From NCBI RefSeq assembly GCF_047276495.1, contig NZ_CP178543.1, positions 6,510,001-6,574,000 on the forward strand: a DNA stretch of 64,000 bases. The letters are read 5' to 3'. The DNA is from Capilliphycus salinus. Lineage in GTDB: Bacteria > Cyanobacteriota > Cyanobacteriia > Cyanobacteriales > Microcoleaceae. The position numbers were made by a program, and so were the translations under genes. Shown here piece by piece: positions 44,262 through 54,132 of the stretch. How positions within the stretch are numbered: position 1 is the first letter of the stretch; each line of letters starts with the position of its first letter. The notes beneath the pieces were generated by a model. That model saw only the letters and a program-made list of their open reading frames with translations, did no database searches and was not told the DNA's origin.

Positions 44262-45581
44262 ATGCAACCCAAAATTATCGTACTCGATGACGATCCGACC
44301 GGATCTCAAACCGTTCACAGTTGCTTACTCCTAACCCAGTGGGATATCGACAGCTTGCGACTCGGACTTCAAGATCAGTCGCCGATATTCTTCATCCTCA
44401 CCAATACCAGAGCCTTAACCCCAGAACAAGCCGCCACCGTCACTCGGGAAGTCACTCAAAACCTCAAAACAGCGATCGCCGCAGAATCGATCGAAGATTT
44501 TCTCGTCGTCAGCCGTTCCGACTCCACCTTACGGGGTCATTATCCCATAGAAACCGATGTGATCGCCGAAGAACTGGGAGGTTTTGACGCTCATTTTCTG
44601 GTTCCCGCCTTTTTTGAAGGGGGACGCATCACCCGCAACAGCGTACATTACTTGATCATCGATGGAGTTCCCACCCCGGTCCACGAAACCGAATTTGCCA
44701 AAGATTCGGTATTTGGCTACCATCACAGTTACTTACCCGACTACGTGGAAGAAAAAACCAAGGGTAAAATACCCGCCACTGCGGTGGAACGGTTTGTTCT
44801 CGATGACATTCGCAACGGAACTCAACACCGCCTGATGCAGCTTTCAGGAAATCAATGTGTCGTCGTCGATGGGGAAACCCAAGCGGACTTAGATCGGTTG
44901 GCGTCGGACATTTTAGCCACCGCTAAAAAAGGAAAACGGTTTCTGTTTCGGAGTGCGGCGAGTATCCTCACCTCTCTAGCCGCCCTCGGACCCCAACCTG
45001 TCGCCGCCGACGAGATGGCAAAATATACCCGCGAGGGGAAACCGGGAGTGGTGTTGATGGGTTCTCACGTGAAAAAGTCAACCCAACAACTCGAACGCCT
45101 CCTCGAAGAACCCAACGTTGTCGCAATAGAAGTCGATGTCTCTCATTTGCTGGAAGATAGTGCGGTTCAACGCCAGGATTTATTAACTGAAATTCTGCAA
45201 AAAATTCAGCAAGTCCACAGCGAAGGAAAAACACCGGTTATCTACACCAGCCGTCAAGAAATTACGTTTAAAAGCGTTGAAACTCGGCTAGAATTTGGGG
45301 TGGCGGTTTCCGATTTATTGATGGATATTGTCAGAGGTTTGCCGGAAGATATTGGATTTTTAATTAGCAAAGGCGGAATTACGTCCAATGACACTTTAAG
45401 TAAAGGATTGGCTTTGAAAACCGCCCGGTTATTGGGTCAAGTTTTAGCCGGATGTTCGATGGTAAAAACCTCAAGTTCTCACCCTCAATTTCCGAATTTA
45501 CCCGTTGTCTTGTTTCCGGGAAATGTAGGGGATGCAAATGGGTTAGTTACCGTTTATCACCGACTCAGCCAACAAAGTTAA
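44262..45581 (+). CDS. Four-carbon acid sugar kinase family protein (DUF1537)
   Basis: A 439-aa protein. The N-terminal substrate domain begins LDDDPTGSQTVHSC with SRSDSTLRGHYP near 85-98. The C-terminal nucleotide-binding domain has FLISKGGITSNDTLSKGL near 375 and LPVVLFPGNVGD near 413. The family phosphorylates sugar acids such as erythronate or threonate, and the substrate here is unknown. The ATG at 44262 (MQPKIIVLDDDP) is preferred to an upstream GTG or TTG in frame. Confidence 0.85.
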   Translation: MQPKIIVLDDDPTGSQTVHSCLLLTQWDIDSLRLGLQDQSPIFFILTNTRALTPEQAATVTREVTQNLKTAIAAESIEDFLVVSRSDSTLRGHYPIETDVIAEELGGFDAHFLVPAFFEGGRITRNSVHYLIIDGVPTPVHETEFAKDSVFGYHHSYLPDYVEEKTKGKIPATAVERFVLDDIRNGTQHRLMQLSGNQCVVVDGETQADLDRLASDILATAKKGKRFLFRSAASILTSLAALGPQPVAADEMAKYTREGKPGVVLMGSHVKKSTQQLERLLEEPNVVAIEVDVSHLLEDSAVQRQDLLTEILQKIQQVHSEGKTPVIYTSRQEITFKSVETRLEFGVAVSDLLMDIVRGLPEDIGFLISKGGITSNDTLSKGLALKTARLLGQVLAGCSMVKTSSSHPQFPNLPVVLFPGNVGDANGLVTVYHRLSQQS

Positions 45582-45596
45582 GGGTTTAACGGCAGA

Positions 45597-46988
45597 TTAA
45601 TTCCATCCGCCAACCGGAGCAACTTCTAGCACCCCAGACGGCATCATTACCACTTCAAATTCTATCAGATCTCGGGGTAAAATATCCCTTTGACGCAACT
45701 TTTCTAAAGGGGTTTCGCTCACCCAATCCGAAGCGGCAGCATTCATGGGTTGATAGGATGCAAGTTGTCCGTCGGCAGTCAGTTTAACCCGATAAATTAA
45801 AGTTTCGTTAAACGTTACAGACTGCCAATTGCGGTCAATTACATCATACAACATTTGGTTTAACTGCGCTAACGTTTTCGGGTTCGTGATTTCAGATGCA
45901 GTCGGTTGGGGTTGTAAATTGACCTCAGGCGATAGGGTACTTGGGCGGGGTGGGAATTTTTCCAATGAAGAAATCTGCCACAATTTCACCGTTTCGTCAC
46001 TGCTTCCACTGGCTAAAATTTGACTATCTCGACTAAATGCTAGCGACCAAACTGGCTTTTGATGACCTTCCCATTGGTGAATTTGTTGACCGGTTTTCGG
46101 ATTCCAAAGTCGGATGGTTTTGTCATAACTCCCACTGGCTAACATTTGACTGTCAGGACTAAATGCCAGCGTCCAAACCGCTCTAGAATGTCCGGTCAGG
46201 GTATGTTTTAATTGTAGATCATTGAGTTGCCATAATTTAATCGTTTTGTCGGGACTTGCAGTGGCTAAAGTTTCACCATCCGGACTCAATGCAACCGACC
46301 AAACCGCTTGAGAATGTGCGGTTAAAGTTTTTAACCGTTTTCCATCGGTTAACGACCAAATTTCCACCGACCCATTTTCACTCCCACTCACTAAAGTTTG
46401 ATTGTCGGGACTAAAGACAATTGAACGAACCCAATCCGAAGTTTTTAGGGTTAAATGTTCTTTTCCGGTTGACAAATTCCAGAGTTTAATCGTTTGGTCT
46501 GCACTCCCACTCGCCAACCATTTTCCATCGGAACTAATCGCCAAAGTTTTGACATCTTCCCCATGACCTTTTAAAGTGCGAATCAGTTCGCCCGTTTCTA
46601 GGTTCCAAACTCTGATGCGGTTATCCCAACCCCCACTGACAAGAATCTTGCTATCGGGACTAATTATTAAGGTTTCAATCGCATCTGTATGACCCGAAAG
46701 GCGATGAAGAAGTTGACCGGTTTTGAGATGCCAAATTTTGATTTTACCGTCATAACTTGCACTGGTAAGGTATTGATTATCGGTAGAAATCGCCAGTGCA
46801 TAGACCCAATTTGAATGTCCGAGGAGAGTTATAGAAGCAGGTAAATATAGGGGGTCTTGAGTCTTGGGTTCGGTAAAAATAGAAGGTTGAAACTGGGGCT
46901 TTTGCCAACTTAAACCTAGTACAATCGTAATCGTGGAAAGGGTTAGTAGGGTAGAAGATTTCCAATGGTAACGTTGTGACCCTATCAT
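45597..46988 (-). CDS. WD40 repeat protein with N-terminal anchor
   Basis: A 463-aa protein. A hydrophobic N-terminal segment (STLLTLSTITIVLGLSW) is a signal or anchor. Seven WD40 repeats (about 50-345) each end in a KIWxLKTG-type motif, enough for a complete seven-bladed propeller. The C-terminal 110 residues form a small domain (LNQMLYDVIDRNWQSVTFNE and LIEFEVVMMPSGVLEVAP) seen in similar cyanobacterial proteins. The propeller is a protein-binding scaffold, and the partner is unknown. Confidence 0.88.
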   Translation of the reverse strand: MIGSQRYHWKSSTLLTLSTITIVLGLSWQKPQFQPSIFTEPKTQDPLYLPASITLLGHSNWVYALAISTDNQYLTSASYDGKIKIWHLKTGQLLHRLSGHTDAIETLIISPDSKILVSGGWDNRIRVWNLETGELIRTLKGHGEDVKTLAISSDGKWLASGSADQTIKLWNLSTGKEHLTLKTSDWVRSIVFSPDNQTLVSGSENGSVEIWSLTDGKRLKTLTAHSQAVWSVALSPDGETLATASPDKTIKLWQLNDLQLKHTLTGHSRAVWTLAFSPDSQMLASGSYDKTIRLWNPKTGQQIHQWEGHQKPVWSLAFSRDSQILASGSSDETVKLWQISSLEKFPPRPSTLSPEVNLQPQPTASEITNPKTLAQLNQMLYDVIDRNWQSVTFNETLIYRVKLTADGQLASYQPMNAAASDWVSETPLEKLRQRDILPRDLIEFEVVMMPSGVLEVAPVGGWN

Positions 46989-47195
46989 GGGTTTATTCTC
47001 CAGGATAAATGGGATTAGCGACGCTCAGAAAAAATCGTGAGTTTTCGCTAAGATTTGAGTGAGTTCACTGAATTCTTACCGTATAAAAATACTTTAGCGG
47101 TTGCATAAATGGCGACATCTAGACAGATTTACCAATGATACACCGTGAAAACAACTCGCTAATATTACCGAGTTTATGCTAGAACCGATTAATCA

Positions 47196-47738
47196 TTACT
47201 GCGAGAGACTGGCTGGCTTTTTGGTTTTGTTTTTCTCTTGATTTTCTATCCACAAACGAATCAAGAATAACACCGTTGTTCCGGTCATCAGAATCATCGC
47301 AATCGGAGTTAAATAAGTCCAATGTCCTGACATGGTATCCCAAACGTGCCAATTCAGTATAAAGATAGTAATATAGGTTAATTGATGTATTTTCTTCCAA
47401 TTTTTCTTGAGTTTTTTCACACTCCAGTCATTAGAAGTAATAGTGAGAATAGCCAAAATCAGGAACGTGAACATCCCTGTAATGTAAATCCAAGACGTTT
47501 TTAAATCAAAAAAGTCTATACTGCGTTGACGAACCAGTAGAAAACCATGACCAACCGCAAAAACAAACGAGATAATTCCGATTGGACGACGCTGTTTGAG
47601 GAGAAGTTTAGGAATCCCGGTTTTTCGGGTTTGAGGAAAGACAATTCTTAGAAGAGTTGGTGATAATGTAATCACATAGCTGATCAACGCCAAAATTCCT
47701 AAAACATGAGCGAGTGAAGGTGTATCCAAGGTAAACAT
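47196..47738 (-). CDS. Ferric reductase-like transmembrane haem protein
   Basis: A 180-aa protein with about five hydrophobic segments and His residues placed for haem b: FAVGHGFLLV, KKIHQLTYITIFILNWHVW. It has the ferric-reductase transmembrane/MsrQ-YedZ layout, passing electrons across the membrane. The partner (a periplasmic reductase) is not adjacent. TTG at 47750 is in frame, but ATG at 47738 is more likely. Confidence 0.82.
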   Translation of the reverse strand: MFTLDTPSLAHVLGILALISYVITLSPTLLRIVFPQTRKTGIPKLLLKQRRPIGIISFVFAVGHGFLLVRQRSIDFFDLKTSWIYITGMFTFLILAILTITSNDWSVKKLKKNWKKIHQLTYITIFILNWHVWDTMSGHWTYLTPIAMILMTGTTVLFLIRLWIENQEKNKTKKPASLSQ

Positions 47739-47845
47739 AATGCTTGCCAATGAATGACTAAATAAGAACTCTATCTATCCCGAAGATTAGCCATAAACTA
47801 ACCCTAAGTTTAGGGATAAACCTGAACTTTCGGGTAAGTCATATC

Positions 47846-47952
47846 ATATAGCAATATTAGCTGATTTGTAAATCAAAAACTAATCCAGATCGGCATCCAG
47901 AATTGGGGGTTTGGGGGCAATATTGTTTAGCAATGATTTCCTATTGCTATAT
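47846..47952. mobile_element. 107-bp element with perfect 11-bp inverted ends
   Basis: ATATAGCAATA at 47846-47856 and TATTGCTATAT at 47942-47952 are perfect inverted repeats around about 85 bases without a gene. The size and structure fit a small non-autonomous insertion (MITE). No transposase of matching ends is in the window. Confidence 0.45.
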
Positions 47953-48559
47953 CCGCTTGATTAATGCGTGTTATAGGGAAAGGTTTTTACAGTTTACAGT
48001 GAACAGTTTACAGTGAACAGTTTACAGTGAACAGGTTAGAGGTTACAAGCGATTGTTGAAAACACTGATCTAGCAGTTCGCGAGTCGTATATTTACAAAC
48101 GCACCGAAGGAAGAATAGCCAAAAGCCTGACCAACACTAAAGTCAGCAATGCGATCGTTACCAAAATTAACAGAAATGTTATCATTACCCCCAACGGCAT
48201 CGATCGCAAAAGGCTGATAGCCATCCCCCAGTAAAAAATAAGAGTTTGTTTTTTTTGTTGATAAGCTGTTACACATTTAAATTACAGGACAGCCAACACC
48301 CAACACCCGACACCCGACACCGCCGATCGCTCAATGCAGTTTAAATGCACAACAGCTTACAGCCTAAAATTTCCATTTCTTCTTGGGCAGAAGTTTCTCT
48401 AAAAAAAGGTTGTCGCCCGGTCAATTCTGCAAGTGTGATCAGTGGGATGAGACCCGATCGCGCAATGGGTTAACCAATCCTGTTAAAATAATCAAGCCGA
48501 AAAAGTCGCGCTTTGAGTGATCGGCTCTTAAACGTCTCAGTGCTAGACACCAATCACGC
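47953..48559. repeat. Intergenic region with 14-mer and heptamer repeats
   Basis: AGTTTACAGTGAAC is repeated three times at 47991-48032. CACCCGA-type heptamers follow near 48296-48320. A 68-codon frame on the minus strand (48070-48276) has no recognisable content. The last 100 bases are the leader of minC. Confidence 0.65.
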
Positions 48560-49390
48560 ATGATCATGCAATCTGACACTTCTTCCTCTACGACGGTCAA
48601 ACCAGAAGACCAACAACCTGCAAAACCGTCCGTCGATCTCAACCAACAAGTCCGGTTTAAAAGTATTGATGGACGGTTATTATTGATATTACCCTCAGAA
48701 ACTGCCCATCGAGAAGAAAACGACCCCCCCACAGGTAGCCAATGGACAGAACTCTGGCAACAGCTTAAACATCGGATCAACGGCAGCGAACACGCTTGGG
48801 AACCCGACACGGAAGTTCATCTGATCGCCGGAAATCGACTCTTAGATGTGCGTCAACTGCAAGAAATAGCCGAAGCCTTAACGACCGCTCAATTACACCT
48901 GCGACGGGTGCAAACCTCACGCCGTCAAACCGCAGTGGCGGCGGCGACGGTTGGGTACTGTGTCGATCAAGACTCCGAACGCAATACCCTTAACAAAACC
49001 CCCGCAGAGAAGGCAACCTCTCAAGACGATCCCCTGTATTTACAAACGACATTGCGATCGGGTGTGGAGGTAAAACATCCCGGTACAGTTGTCATTGTCG
49101 GGGATGTCAATCCCGGAAGTACGGTGATTGCCGAAGGAGATATTATCGTTTGGGGAAGATTGCGGGGTACCGTTCATGCGGGGGCGTCGGGTAATCTCAA
49201 AAGTATGATCATGGCTTTGCAGATGGAACCCACCTTAATTCGGATCGGCACCCAAATGGCAAGAGGTCCGGAAAAACCGCCCGCCCAATTTTATCCAGAA
49301 ATTGCTTATATGACGGCTTCAGGGATTCGGATCAGTAAAGCTTCCGATTTTGGTAAAGTCAAGCTTTGGCAAGTTCGAGGCGATCAATAA
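48560..49390 (+). CDS. minC: Septum site-determining protein MinC
   Basis: Inhibitor of FtsZ ring formation, moved to poles by MinD. The 276-aa protein has an N-terminal domain (FKSIDGRLLLILPSETAHRE; about 30-130) and the C-terminal beta-helix (SGVEVKHPGTVVIVGDVNPG, VIAEGDIIVWGRLRGTVHAG; about 165-220). The variable Gln/Asp linker between domains is usual. First of the three min genes, each separated by a few hundred bases. Confidence 0.93.
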   Translation: MIMQSDTSSSTTVKPEDQQPAKPSVDLNQQVRFKSIDGRLLLILPSETAHREENDPPTGSQWTELWQQLKHRINGSEHAWEPDTEVHLIAGNRLLDVRQLQEIAEALTTAQLHLRRVQTSRRQTAVAAATVGYCVDQDSERNTLNKTPAEKATSQDDPLYLQTTLRSGVEVKHPGTVVIVGDVNPGSTVIAEGDIIVWGRLRGTVHAGASGNLKSMIMALQMEPTLIRIGTQMARGPEKPPAQFYPEIAYMTASGIRISKASDFGKVKLWQVRGDQ

Positions 49391-49743
49391 ACACAAAAAG
49401 GGGTTTAAGCTGGCCATTGAAATCACCCGATCGCAAAAGACAGACACCAAACACCAGAGATCAGACACCAGACACCGCGCGCGCGCAGTATTAAATAGAC
49501 AACAGGCGATCGACTTCAAGAGCAAGGTAAGGTGATGGGTGTAGATATCAGTTTTTCCCGAACAAAACCCGTAGATCAAAATATCTTGGGGGGAACTTGC
49601 ATTTAAAGAAATTCTCAGGCATCATGCACTGACAAGATCTAATCTGTGAACTGTCTTGAGTGGGGAGACGATCGCCGAGATTGCTGATTGACCGATTATC
49701 GTAATATTCGTAAAGTCCCTAACGACCAACACCAAAAACGAGC
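49391..49743. other. minC-minD intergenic region
   Basis: 353 bases without a gene. CACCA/AGACACC short repeats occupy 49438-49475, next to an 11-base CGCGCGCGCGC run (49476-49486) that could adopt Z-DNA. The rest is the minD leader. Confidence 0.6.
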
Positions 49744-50553
49744 ATGAGTCGCATTATTGTTATAACCTCGGGCAAGGGAGGGGTGGGTAAAACCACCTGT
49801 ACAGCAAACATAGGCATGGCATTGGCGAAAAAAGGACGTCAGGTCGCCGTGATCGATGCCGATTTTGGCTTGAGAAATCTAGACTTACTGTTAGGTCTAG
49901 AAAATCGAATTGTGTACACGGCTTTGGAAGTGCTATCGGGAGAATGCCGTCTCGAACAAGCCTTAGTCAAAGATAAACGACAGCCGAATTTAGTGCTGTT
50001 ACCGGCCGCTCAAAACCGCATGAAAGATGCGGTGACTCCCGAACAAATGAAAGAATTAGTCGGGATGTTAGAGGCAAAATCCTATGACTATGTTGTGATC
50101 GACTGTCCGGCGGGAATTGAACAAGGCTTCCAAAATGCGATCGCCCCCGCCAAAGAAGCGGTGATCGTAACCACCCCCGAAATTTCAGCAGTACGAGATG
50201 CCGATCGGGTAATTGGTTTACTCGAAGCCAATAATATCAAACGAATTCGCCTGTTAATTAACCGGATTCGACCTCAAATGGTGCAGTCCAACGATATGAT
50301 GTCCGTCCAAGATGTCGAAGAAATTCTCGCCATTCCTTTAGTCGGCGTGGTTCCCGACGATGAAGGGGTGATTGTTTCAACCAACAAAGGAGAACCCCTG
50401 GTGTTGTCAGAAACGCCCTCCTTGGCGGCCAAAGCCTTTGTCAATATTTCCCGGCGTTTAGAAGGGGAAAAAGTGGAATTTCTCGATTTTAATCCGGCCC
50501 CCGAAGGATTCTTGACTCGATTGCGCCGACTGTTGTCGTCTAAAATTTTATAA
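49744..50553 (+). CDS. minD: Septum site-determining ATPase MinD
   Basis: Membrane-binding ATPase of the Min system. The 269-aa protein has the deviant Walker A SGKGGVGKTTCTANIG (residues 9-24), IDADFGLRNLDLLLG (about 38-52), DCPAGIEQGFQNAI (about 120-133), and ends in the amphipathic membrane helix FLTRLRRLLSSKIL. It lies between minC and minE. Confidence 0.97.
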   Translation: MSRIIVITSGKGGVGKTTCTANIGMALAKKGRQVAVIDADFGLRNLDLLLGLENRIVYTALEVLSGECRLEQALVKDKRQPNLVLLPAAQNRMKDAVTPEQMKELVGMLEAKSYDYVVIDCPAGIEQGFQNAIAPAKEAVIVTTPEISAVRDADRVIGLLEANNIKRIRLLINRIRPQMVQSNDMMSVQDVEEILAIPLVGVVPDDEGVIVSTNKGEPLVLSETPSLAAKAFVNISRRLEGEKVEFLDFNPAPEGFLTRLRRLLSSKIL

Positions 50554-50772
50554 AAGAGGCAGTTGACTGATTTGTGTTGAAATCGTCGTTGCTCAACACC
50601 TTCTCAAATTCAGTCAAACTGGGAAAATCACCCGTTGATTCAACCCAATCAATTCTGAATTTCCACCAGCAGAACGGATCACTGATTACGGCTCTTTGAA
50701 ATCAACCCGCCCTCTAAGTGCAACAACTGCCGTCCCCACCCGACAAGCGATCCTCACCGAATCGAAAATCCG

Positions 50773-51084
50773 ATGAAACTCAACGAACTCCTGGAACGAC
50801 TCTTTCCCCGCAGTACCAACAGCCGAGAGGATGTCAAACGACGTCTGAAATTGGTTCTCGCCCACGATCGCGCCGATTTGACCCCCGAGTTAATCGAAGC
50901 GATGCGCCAAGAAATCTTAGAGGTGTTGTCTCGCTATGTCGAAATTGACACCGAAGATTCGGAATTTGGTTTAGAAAGCGATCAGCGGGCTACGGCCTTA
51001 ATTGCGAATTTACCGATTCGACGGGTGAAAAATACCCCCGATGTCAATCAAACCCCTCCGACTTCCTACGATTCACCGGTGTAG
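50773..51084 (+). CDS. minE: Cell division topological specificity factor MinE
   Basis: MinE stimulates MinD ATPase and drives Min oscillation. The 103-aa protein carries the N-terminal membrane-targeting helix (MKLNELLERLF), the MinD-interacting stretch EDVKRRLKLVLAHDRADL (about 19-37) and the dimer domain (ALIANLPIRRV near 78). The Pro/Ser/Thr-rich last fifteen residues are an extension. It starts 219 bases after minD. Confidence 0.94.
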   Translation: MKLNELLERLFPRSTNSREDVKRRLKLVLAHDRADLTPELIEAMRQEILEVLSRYVEIDTEDSEFGLESDQRATALIANLPIRRVKNTPDVNQTPPTSYDSPV

Positions 51085-51273
51085 ATGGGGATCAGATCGG
51101 CTGAGGGCTCGCTCAGGCGGTGCTATTGGTGGAATTCCTCAAAGCCGAACCCAAATCTTAAATCGACAATTTCTTGATGTTCCCATCAGTGATACGCTAA
51201 AAGATGGTAATTATTTAGATATTAAGCTTCCCGAGAAATCGGATACAGCGATTTGAGGAAATAAACGCTCATC

Positions 51274-52722
51274 ATGGTCACCACCGAACAAAGAACAAAC
51301 GTAGGTTACATTACCCAAGTTATCGGCCCGGTTGTAGATGTGAAATTTCCGGGGGGCAAAATGCCGGAAATCTACAATGCCCTGACGATTAAGGGTCAGA
51401 ACGAAGCAGGTCAAGAAGTTTCTGTTACCTGTGAAGTTCAGCAACTTCTTGGTGATAGCCAAGTCCGTACTGTTGCGATGAATAGCACCGATGGTTTGGT
51501 ACGGGGTATGGAAGTTGTCGATACAGGCTCTTCTATCTCCGTTCCTGTCGGTACTGCAACATTGGGTCGTATTTTTAATGTAGTGGGTGAACCGGTTGAT
51601 AATCTCGGCCCCGTTAATACCGATACAACTTCCTCGATTCACCGCTCTGCACCGGCTTTTACGGAACTGGAAACCAAACCGGCTGTCTTTGAAACCGGGA
51701 TCAAGGTTCTCGATCTTCTCGCACCTTACCGTCGCGGCGGCAAAATTGGCTTATTCGGCGGTGCGGGCGTTGGCAAAACCGTCATTATGATGGAATTGGT
51801 AAACAACATCGCTAAAGCGCACGGTGGCGTATCCGTGTTTGGTGGTGTGGGTGAACGCACCCGCGAAGGGAATGACCTCTATCAAGAAATGATCGAATCG
51901 GGGGTAATTGACCAAGAAGACCGCAGCAAATCTAAAATTGCCCTGGTTTACGGTCAGATGAATGAGCCGCCCGGAGCTAGAATGCGTGTGGGTCTGTCTG
52001 CTCTGACGATGGCTGAATATTTCCGGGATGTCAGTAAGCAGGATGTGTTGCTGTTTATTGATAATATCTTCCGGTTTGTACAGGCGGGTTCGGAAGTATC
52101 GGCGCTACTGGGTCGGATGCCTTCTGCGGTAGGATATCAGCCGACTTTGGGGACTGATGTGGGTGAACTGCAAGAGCGGATTACTTCGACGAAGGAAGGG
52201 TCGATTACTTCGGTTCAGGCGGTTTACGTTCCGGCCGATGACTTGACTGACCCCGCTCCGGCGACAACGTTTGCTCACTTGGATGCGACAACGGTACTGT
52301 CTCGGGCTTTGGCGTCTAAAGGGATTTATCCGGCGGTTGACCCGTTAGATTCCACTTCCACGATGTTACAGCCGAGCGTTGTCGGTGAGGAGCATTATCA
52401 AACTGCACGGGCGGTACAGGCGACTTTACAGCGTTACAAGGAATTGCAAGATATTATCGCGATTCTCGGTTTGGATGAATTGTCTGAAGAAGACCGTCTG
52501 ACTGTGGCTCGCGCTCGCAAGATTGAGCGATTCTTGTCTCAACCGTTCTTCGTGGCTGAGGTGTTTACTGGCGCTCCTGGTCAGTATGTTGAGTTGAAAG
52601 ATACTCTCAAGGGTTTCCAAATGATTCTCTCTGGCGAACTCGACGACTTGCCGGAACAAGCCTTCTACATGGTTGGCGGTATCGATCAAGTGATGGCCAA
52701 AGCCGAAAAAATGAAGTCCTAG
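51274..52722 (+). CDS. atpD: ATP synthase F1 subunit beta
   Basis: Catalytic subunit of the F1F0 ATP synthase, 482 aa. Walker A GGAGVGKTVIMMELV is at about residues 164-178, the catalytic Glu is in GERTREGND near 196, Walker B is LLFIDNIFRF (about 262-271), and the C-terminal helical domain has LDELSEEDRLTVARARKIER with the conserved DELSEED. In cyanobacteria, beta and epsilon form a pair apart from the other atp genes, as here (named atpB-atpE in some schemes). GAGG lies upstream of the ATG. Confidence 0.98.
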   Translation: MVTTEQRTNVGYITQVIGPVVDVKFPGGKMPEIYNALTIKGQNEAGQEVSVTCEVQQLLGDSQVRTVAMNSTDGLVRGMEVVDTGSSISVPVGTATLGRIFNVVGEPVDNLGPVNTDTTSSIHRSAPAFTELETKPAVFETGIKVLDLLAPYRRGGKIGLFGGAGVGKTVIMMELVNNIAKAHGGVSVFGGVGERTREGNDLYQEMIESGVIDQEDRSKSKIALVYGQMNEPPGARMRVGLSALTMAEYFRDVSKQDVLLFIDNIFRFVQAGSEVSALLGRMPSAVGYQPTLGTDVGELQERITSTKEGSITSVQAVYVPADDLTDPAPATTFAHLDATTVLSRALASKGIYPAVDPLDSTSTMLQPSVVGEEHYQTARAVQATLQRYKELQDIIAILGLDELSEEDRLTVARARKIERFLSQPFFVAEVFTGAPGQYVELKDTLKGFQMILSGELDDLPEQAFYMVGGIDQVMAKAEKMKS

Positions 52723-52850
52723 TCGGATGAACGGCCAATGGGAATCGGAAGTCACCCCGATCGCGATCGCCAGTTGATTTCTGCCCGGAGGCCCAATTCC
52801 TCTATTTTCCTGAAATCACCAACTACTTTCTCTCTATTTATACTTGACAA

Positions 52851-53261
52851 ATGACACTTAATGTGCGTGTAATTGCCCCGGATAAAACGGTCTGGGACGA
52901 TCAAGCTGAAGAAGTGATTCTTCCCAGCACAACGGGTCAATTGGGTGTCCTCAGTGGACACGCACCCATGATGACCGCTCTCGATGTGGGAGTGATGCGA
53001 GTTCGTTCCAAGTCGGAATGGGTTCCGATTGCCCTGCTCGGAGGATTCGCGGAAGTTGAAGAAAATGAAGTCACGATTTTAGTCAATGGAGCCGAACGCG
53101 GCCAATCTATTGATAAAAATCAGGCTCAGACGGCTTTCACCGAAGCCAAAGCCAACTGGGAAAAAGCAGAAAGCGGCGGTAGCGAGCAAGAGAAAATCAA
53201 AGCTAAAAACGCCCTAAAACGAGCGAGAGCGCGGTTTCAAGCCGCAGGCGGTATGGTCTAA
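52851..53261 (+). CDS. atpC: ATP synthase F1 subunit epsilon
   Basis: Central-stalk subunit that couples and inhibits F1, 136 aa. The N-terminal beta-sandwich begins MTLNVRVIAPDKTVWDDQAEEVILPST and contains GQLGVLSGHAPMMTALDVGV, and the C-terminal helices hold KAKNALKRARARFQAAG. It follows atpD by 128 bases on the same strand. Confidence 0.96.
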   Translation: MTLNVRVIAPDKTVWDDQAEEVILPSTTGQLGVLSGHAPMMTALDVGVMRVRSKSEWVPIALLGGFAEVEENEVTILVNGAERGQSIDKNQAQTAFTEAKANWEKAESGGSEQEKIKAKNALKRARARFQAAGGMV

Positions 53262-53331
53262 TCCACCCGCTATAACCGTCGGTGATTAGTCCTAGCGGCG
53301 TCGGATAGAGTGCGCTCGGGACTAATCCCTT

Positions 53332-53631
53332 TTATACTCCGACTTGAGATAACAGCGGTTGAATACTATCCCAGGTTAGTCCTTGCTGAAGATAACGGGG
53401 TTCTGCGGGGTTGTAGGGACTGGCCGCCCGGTCAATTTTAAGAATTTTAGCCTGATTCGGAAGGACAGGAACATCGGGGTCAAAAGCAGTCGGACGCATC
53501 AAAGAACTGGAAAATCCCTTAAAAATTGCAATTTCATCGGGTTCCCCCTCTATTTCGATGTGAACAATCAAAACCTCTTGAGGGCGTTTTTCGGTGTATT
53601 GTTCCAAACGTCGGGCGATGGAATAACTCAT
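53332..53631 (-). CDS. DUF7734-type conserved cyanobacterial protein
   Basis: A 99-aa protein with RRLEQYTEKRPQEVLIVHIE, EIAIFKGFSSSLMRPTAFDP and AEPRYLQQGLTWDSIQPLL, which I recall as the family DUF7734. It is conserved in cyanobacteria and plants, function unknown. It converges with atpC. Confidence 0.78.
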   Translation of the reverse strand: MSYSIARRLEQYTEKRPQEVLIVHIEIEGEPDEIAIFKGFSSSLMRPTAFDPDVPVLPNQAKILKIDRAASPYNPAEPRYLQQGLTWDSIQPLLSQVGV

Positions 53632-54132
53632 TGAATTTGCTAAGGTTGTTAAGGAAGTATTGAATAAAGAAATATTTTAACTCGGTTTCTCTGCGATCGC
53701 AGGGGTTAGGTGTTGGGTGTCCGGTGTTGAATAAAACTCAAAACCCGAACCCGCCCTGTTAATCATTTGTAGCAACAATTTCAGTCTTTCAAATAATCAA
53801 TCAAAAATCCCAACAAAACAGCGAGAACACAGAACGCTCTCGCTTCAAGTTTATATTTACACAGGTTTTTAGAGCTATCATCTGTAACCTAATAATATGA
53901 TTAGGTTGTGTTTGTTCCCCCTAGCACCGCTAAGATCGTCAACAATTTAACAATTGCGCTCGCAGGATTTGATGAAAATTCATTCAAATGCTGCTGACGA
54001 TCTTTTTTAGCTCCAAACTGATGTAATTGAGGTTGGTTTTATCAAACCTGATAACAGACTAGCAGCTATTTTAAAAAATATCTTTGTTTTATATCACATC
54101 TAATCGTGATCTTTATCACAGATAAAATAAGT
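53632..54132. other. Intergenic region with three strong hairpins
   Basis: No coding region is visible in 501 bases. Hairpins: GCGAGA/TCTCGC at 53821-53843, AACCTAAT/ATTAGGTT at 53886-53907, and a long-range pair AAGATCGTCA (53932-53941) with TGACGATCTT (53995-54004) followed by T's. A small RNA on either strand is possible. Confidence 0.45.

Noticed and set aside
48070..48276. A 68-codon minus-strand frame with the string VGGNDNISVNFGNDRIADFS
   Set aside because: There is no recognisable family or good ribosome site, and it overlaps a repeat-rich gap. It may be a gene remnant but cannot be supported.
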